From Flavobacteriales bacterium (GTDB lineage: Bacteria; Bacteroidota; Bacteroidia; Flavobacteriales_F; PHOS-HE28): 64,000 bases of DNA. Shown piece after piece: positions 62,547-64,000 of the stretch. Position 1 is the stretch's first letter; every line of letters starts with the position of its first letter. Position numbers and translations under genes: made by a program. The stretch lies in NCBI GenBank assembly GCA_016710965.1, contig JADJTW010000003.1, positions 248,001 through 312,000 of the forward strand, read 5' to 3'. The notes below the pieces were generated by a model that saw only the letters and a list, made by a program, of their open reading frames with translations, was not told where the DNA came from and made no database searches.

Positions 62547-64000
62547 ATGAAAACCAGGTTTTATTCTTCCTTCCGGAGCGCCACTGGACTCCTGTCGTTC
62601 ATTTTGGCCAGCGGGCCAGTGATGGGCACCGTGGCGGTAAGTCCTTGTGGCACCGTTGACGTGAATCCATCTGGTGGGGTGTTGCTGACTTGATGCCACA
62701 GGTCGGTGTACTGGGCTACCGACTGACATTGATGTTAATCAGTCTTTTTCGGGTCTGTTTCGAACATCCATAGTCGAGTCGATCTTCCCACCGAACGTAT
62801 CTACCACTGTGTATGGATTACAATTCGGCACACTCTACTATTGGCATGTGGTCCGCAGGACTCGTTACCGGGAATGAACAGTTATGGAAACGCCCGCACC
62901 TTCAGACAGTGATGCCCTCGTTGCCAGCGCCATGGCTGAATTTCCCGGGGAACGAATATTCCGACATGTCGACCTCGGTCGGACCAACTCGGGCAATTCG
63001 GGCCAATAACATCAGCGACGCTCCAACGTTCGACACCTCACACCCCCTTCGTTTCGGCGGCTAGGCCCCAGCTTAGCGCTATCCAACGGAGGTACATACT
63101 CTGCGTGCCCGTAGCCAAACCGTGGGGTCCGGGGGGAGGCCATACGCCTTCTAACGAGGGACCTCCCACGCCATTGAACCTGAAAGTGTTTCGCCCCATT
63201 ACTTCCGGCGAAATGCACGATGACCTCCGCTCACAGGGGTTGCTGCCTTCAACGAACGGAGCATTCCACCGAGCGTTATGTCCGCTGGCGGGTCCAATGC
63301 CATCGTTGAGACTTCCGAACGGCAACTCACTCCCCGACCAGCCGGCACACCGTCCCGGACCCGATCCCACGACCGCAGGACCCGCCCCCCTTCCCAGAGC
63401 TGTACCATCAACCCCCACCTGCCCACGGGAACCTGCGTATGGTTACAAGTAATGTGACCCCTTTTTCACCCCGATCCACACGAGTCCTTTTTCCGCCGAA
63501 CGTATCCACCACGGTCAGGCCTGTCGATGGGCACCAGTACTACTGGCATGTGGCCACAGGCGTGGCAATTGACAGCTTATGGCGCGGCTTGGTCAGCACA
63601 ACGCCGCCGCGCGGATGCATGTCCACCGGCTCGTCCGTCAATCACGCATGGGCGACCACTTTCAGCGGCGCACCATGGCCACGCACGCCGGGCATGGGGA
63701 TGTGAGTGCCGAACGAAAGGGCGGTTGGGCCCGAGGGGCACCACCGTGAAATTTGGCCACAATTGATCCAATGACCCAAGGCCGTTGAACACGACGACCT
63801 TGCTGATGAGCGACCATTTGAGGAACGGGCTATTACCCAATCCACCCCCAAACTAACACGTCAGTCGATTGTTGACGCTCGGATCCGAACGGGAACACGA
63901 ATGCCCCGGGTACCGCCGTGAAGACGTGAACATGGACGGCGTTGTGAAGTATACCGGCAGCGGTAATGACCGGGACATCATACTGACGACGGTGGGCAGC
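62547..64000 (+). pseudogene. Heavily degraded copies of the fibronectin/NDRD-module surface protein, running off the window
   Basis: The ATG at 62547 opens a leader (MKTRFYSSFRSATGLLSFIL) and S-P-C-G-T-V-D-V-N-P-S-G-G-V-L-L-T, matching the start of 58038-59428. After that no frame lasts more than ~90 codons. Recognisable islands are Y-Y-W-H-V near 62840, L-N-L-K-V-F-R near 63180, H-D-D-L-R-S-Q-G-L-L-P near 63220, then a second Y-Y-W-H-V at 63540, S-D-H-L-R-N-G-L-L-P near 63820 and D-V-N-M-D-G-V-V-K-Y-T-G-S-G-N-D-R-D near 63930. That suggests two consecutive copies. Sequence quality here looks very poor. Confidence 0.6.

Noticed and set aside
1..64000. tRNA or rRNA genes and classical insertion sequences with terminal inverted repeats
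   Set aside because: None could be recognised by eye; the only transposase seen is the single-copy RAYT.

Overview
The window looks like a chromosomal contig of a high-GC member of the Bacteroidota, most likely a Flavobacteriales-type lineage. The signs are abundant type IX secretion system (T9SS) C-terminal sorting domains, SprB-type surface repeats, a FISUMP-domain protein, a GxxExxY protein, a REP-associated tyrosine transposase (RAYT), and Bacteroidota-like versions of MtaB and Lgt. No rRNA, tRNA, CRISPR array or prophage module was seen.

Region 1 (1-16392, all minus strand) is one tight operon of at least eight tandem paralogues of about 720-750 residues, the last running off the left edge. 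Each intact copy has a signal peptide, an SprB repeat, a C-G-x-V-x-G-x-x-F-x-D-x-N-x-x-C module, a DUF11-like beta domain, a DUF7619-type domain and a T9SS type A tail. Intergenic gaps are 2-30 nt or an ATGA overlap. A 73-bp stretch coding for the end of DUF7619 is almost invariant at the DNA level, while the N-terminal halves have diverged. Two copies (9799-11925 and 14148-16392) are broken by frameshifts, one also by a deletion at that stretch.

Region 2 (16559-19949, plus) is housekeeping: mtaB, lgt and an inositol-phosphatase-family gene. Region 3 (19956-26073) is a candidate metabolic cluster: an ABM-type monooxygenase, an acetoacetate-decarboxylase-like protein, an FAD-dehydrogenase small subunit, a GMC oxidoreductase, a ferritin-like protein related to the VioB N-terminal domain, and a beta-lactamase-fold hydrolase. 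Three of these genes are joined by ATGA overlaps. Region 4 (26139-42140) carries a class III cyclase/AAA/TPR regulator, an aldehyde dehydrogenase, a lipoprotein, a sodium:solute symporter, a fibronectin-like surface protein, a cold-shock protein, an acyl-CoA carboxylase beta subunit and small accessory genes. Several repeat-rich insertions sit here: a GxxExxY gene between two hairpin repeats, a duplicated carboxylase 3' end around an inserted ORF, and a RAYT.

Region 5 (42217-64000) holds small enzymes (ABM, DUF1801, GNAT, PhnA, SRPBCC, DinB, aldo/keto reductase, DUF2461, RidA, esterase, LLM flavin oxidoreductase, MmcQ/YjbR) and secreted T9SS, FG-GAP and beta-sandwich proteins. Four loci across the window share a C-terminal module with two D-V-x-x-D-G-x-V-K-Y-x-G-x-x-N-D-R-D motifs; the three whose 3' ends are visible finish in Q-L-P. 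From about 43 kb rightwards many genes carry single-base frameshifts, often in G or C runs, and the last 1.5 kb is severely degraded. I read most of this as consensus or assembly error rather than pseudogenisation, so those genes are described as single loci across the frameshifts.
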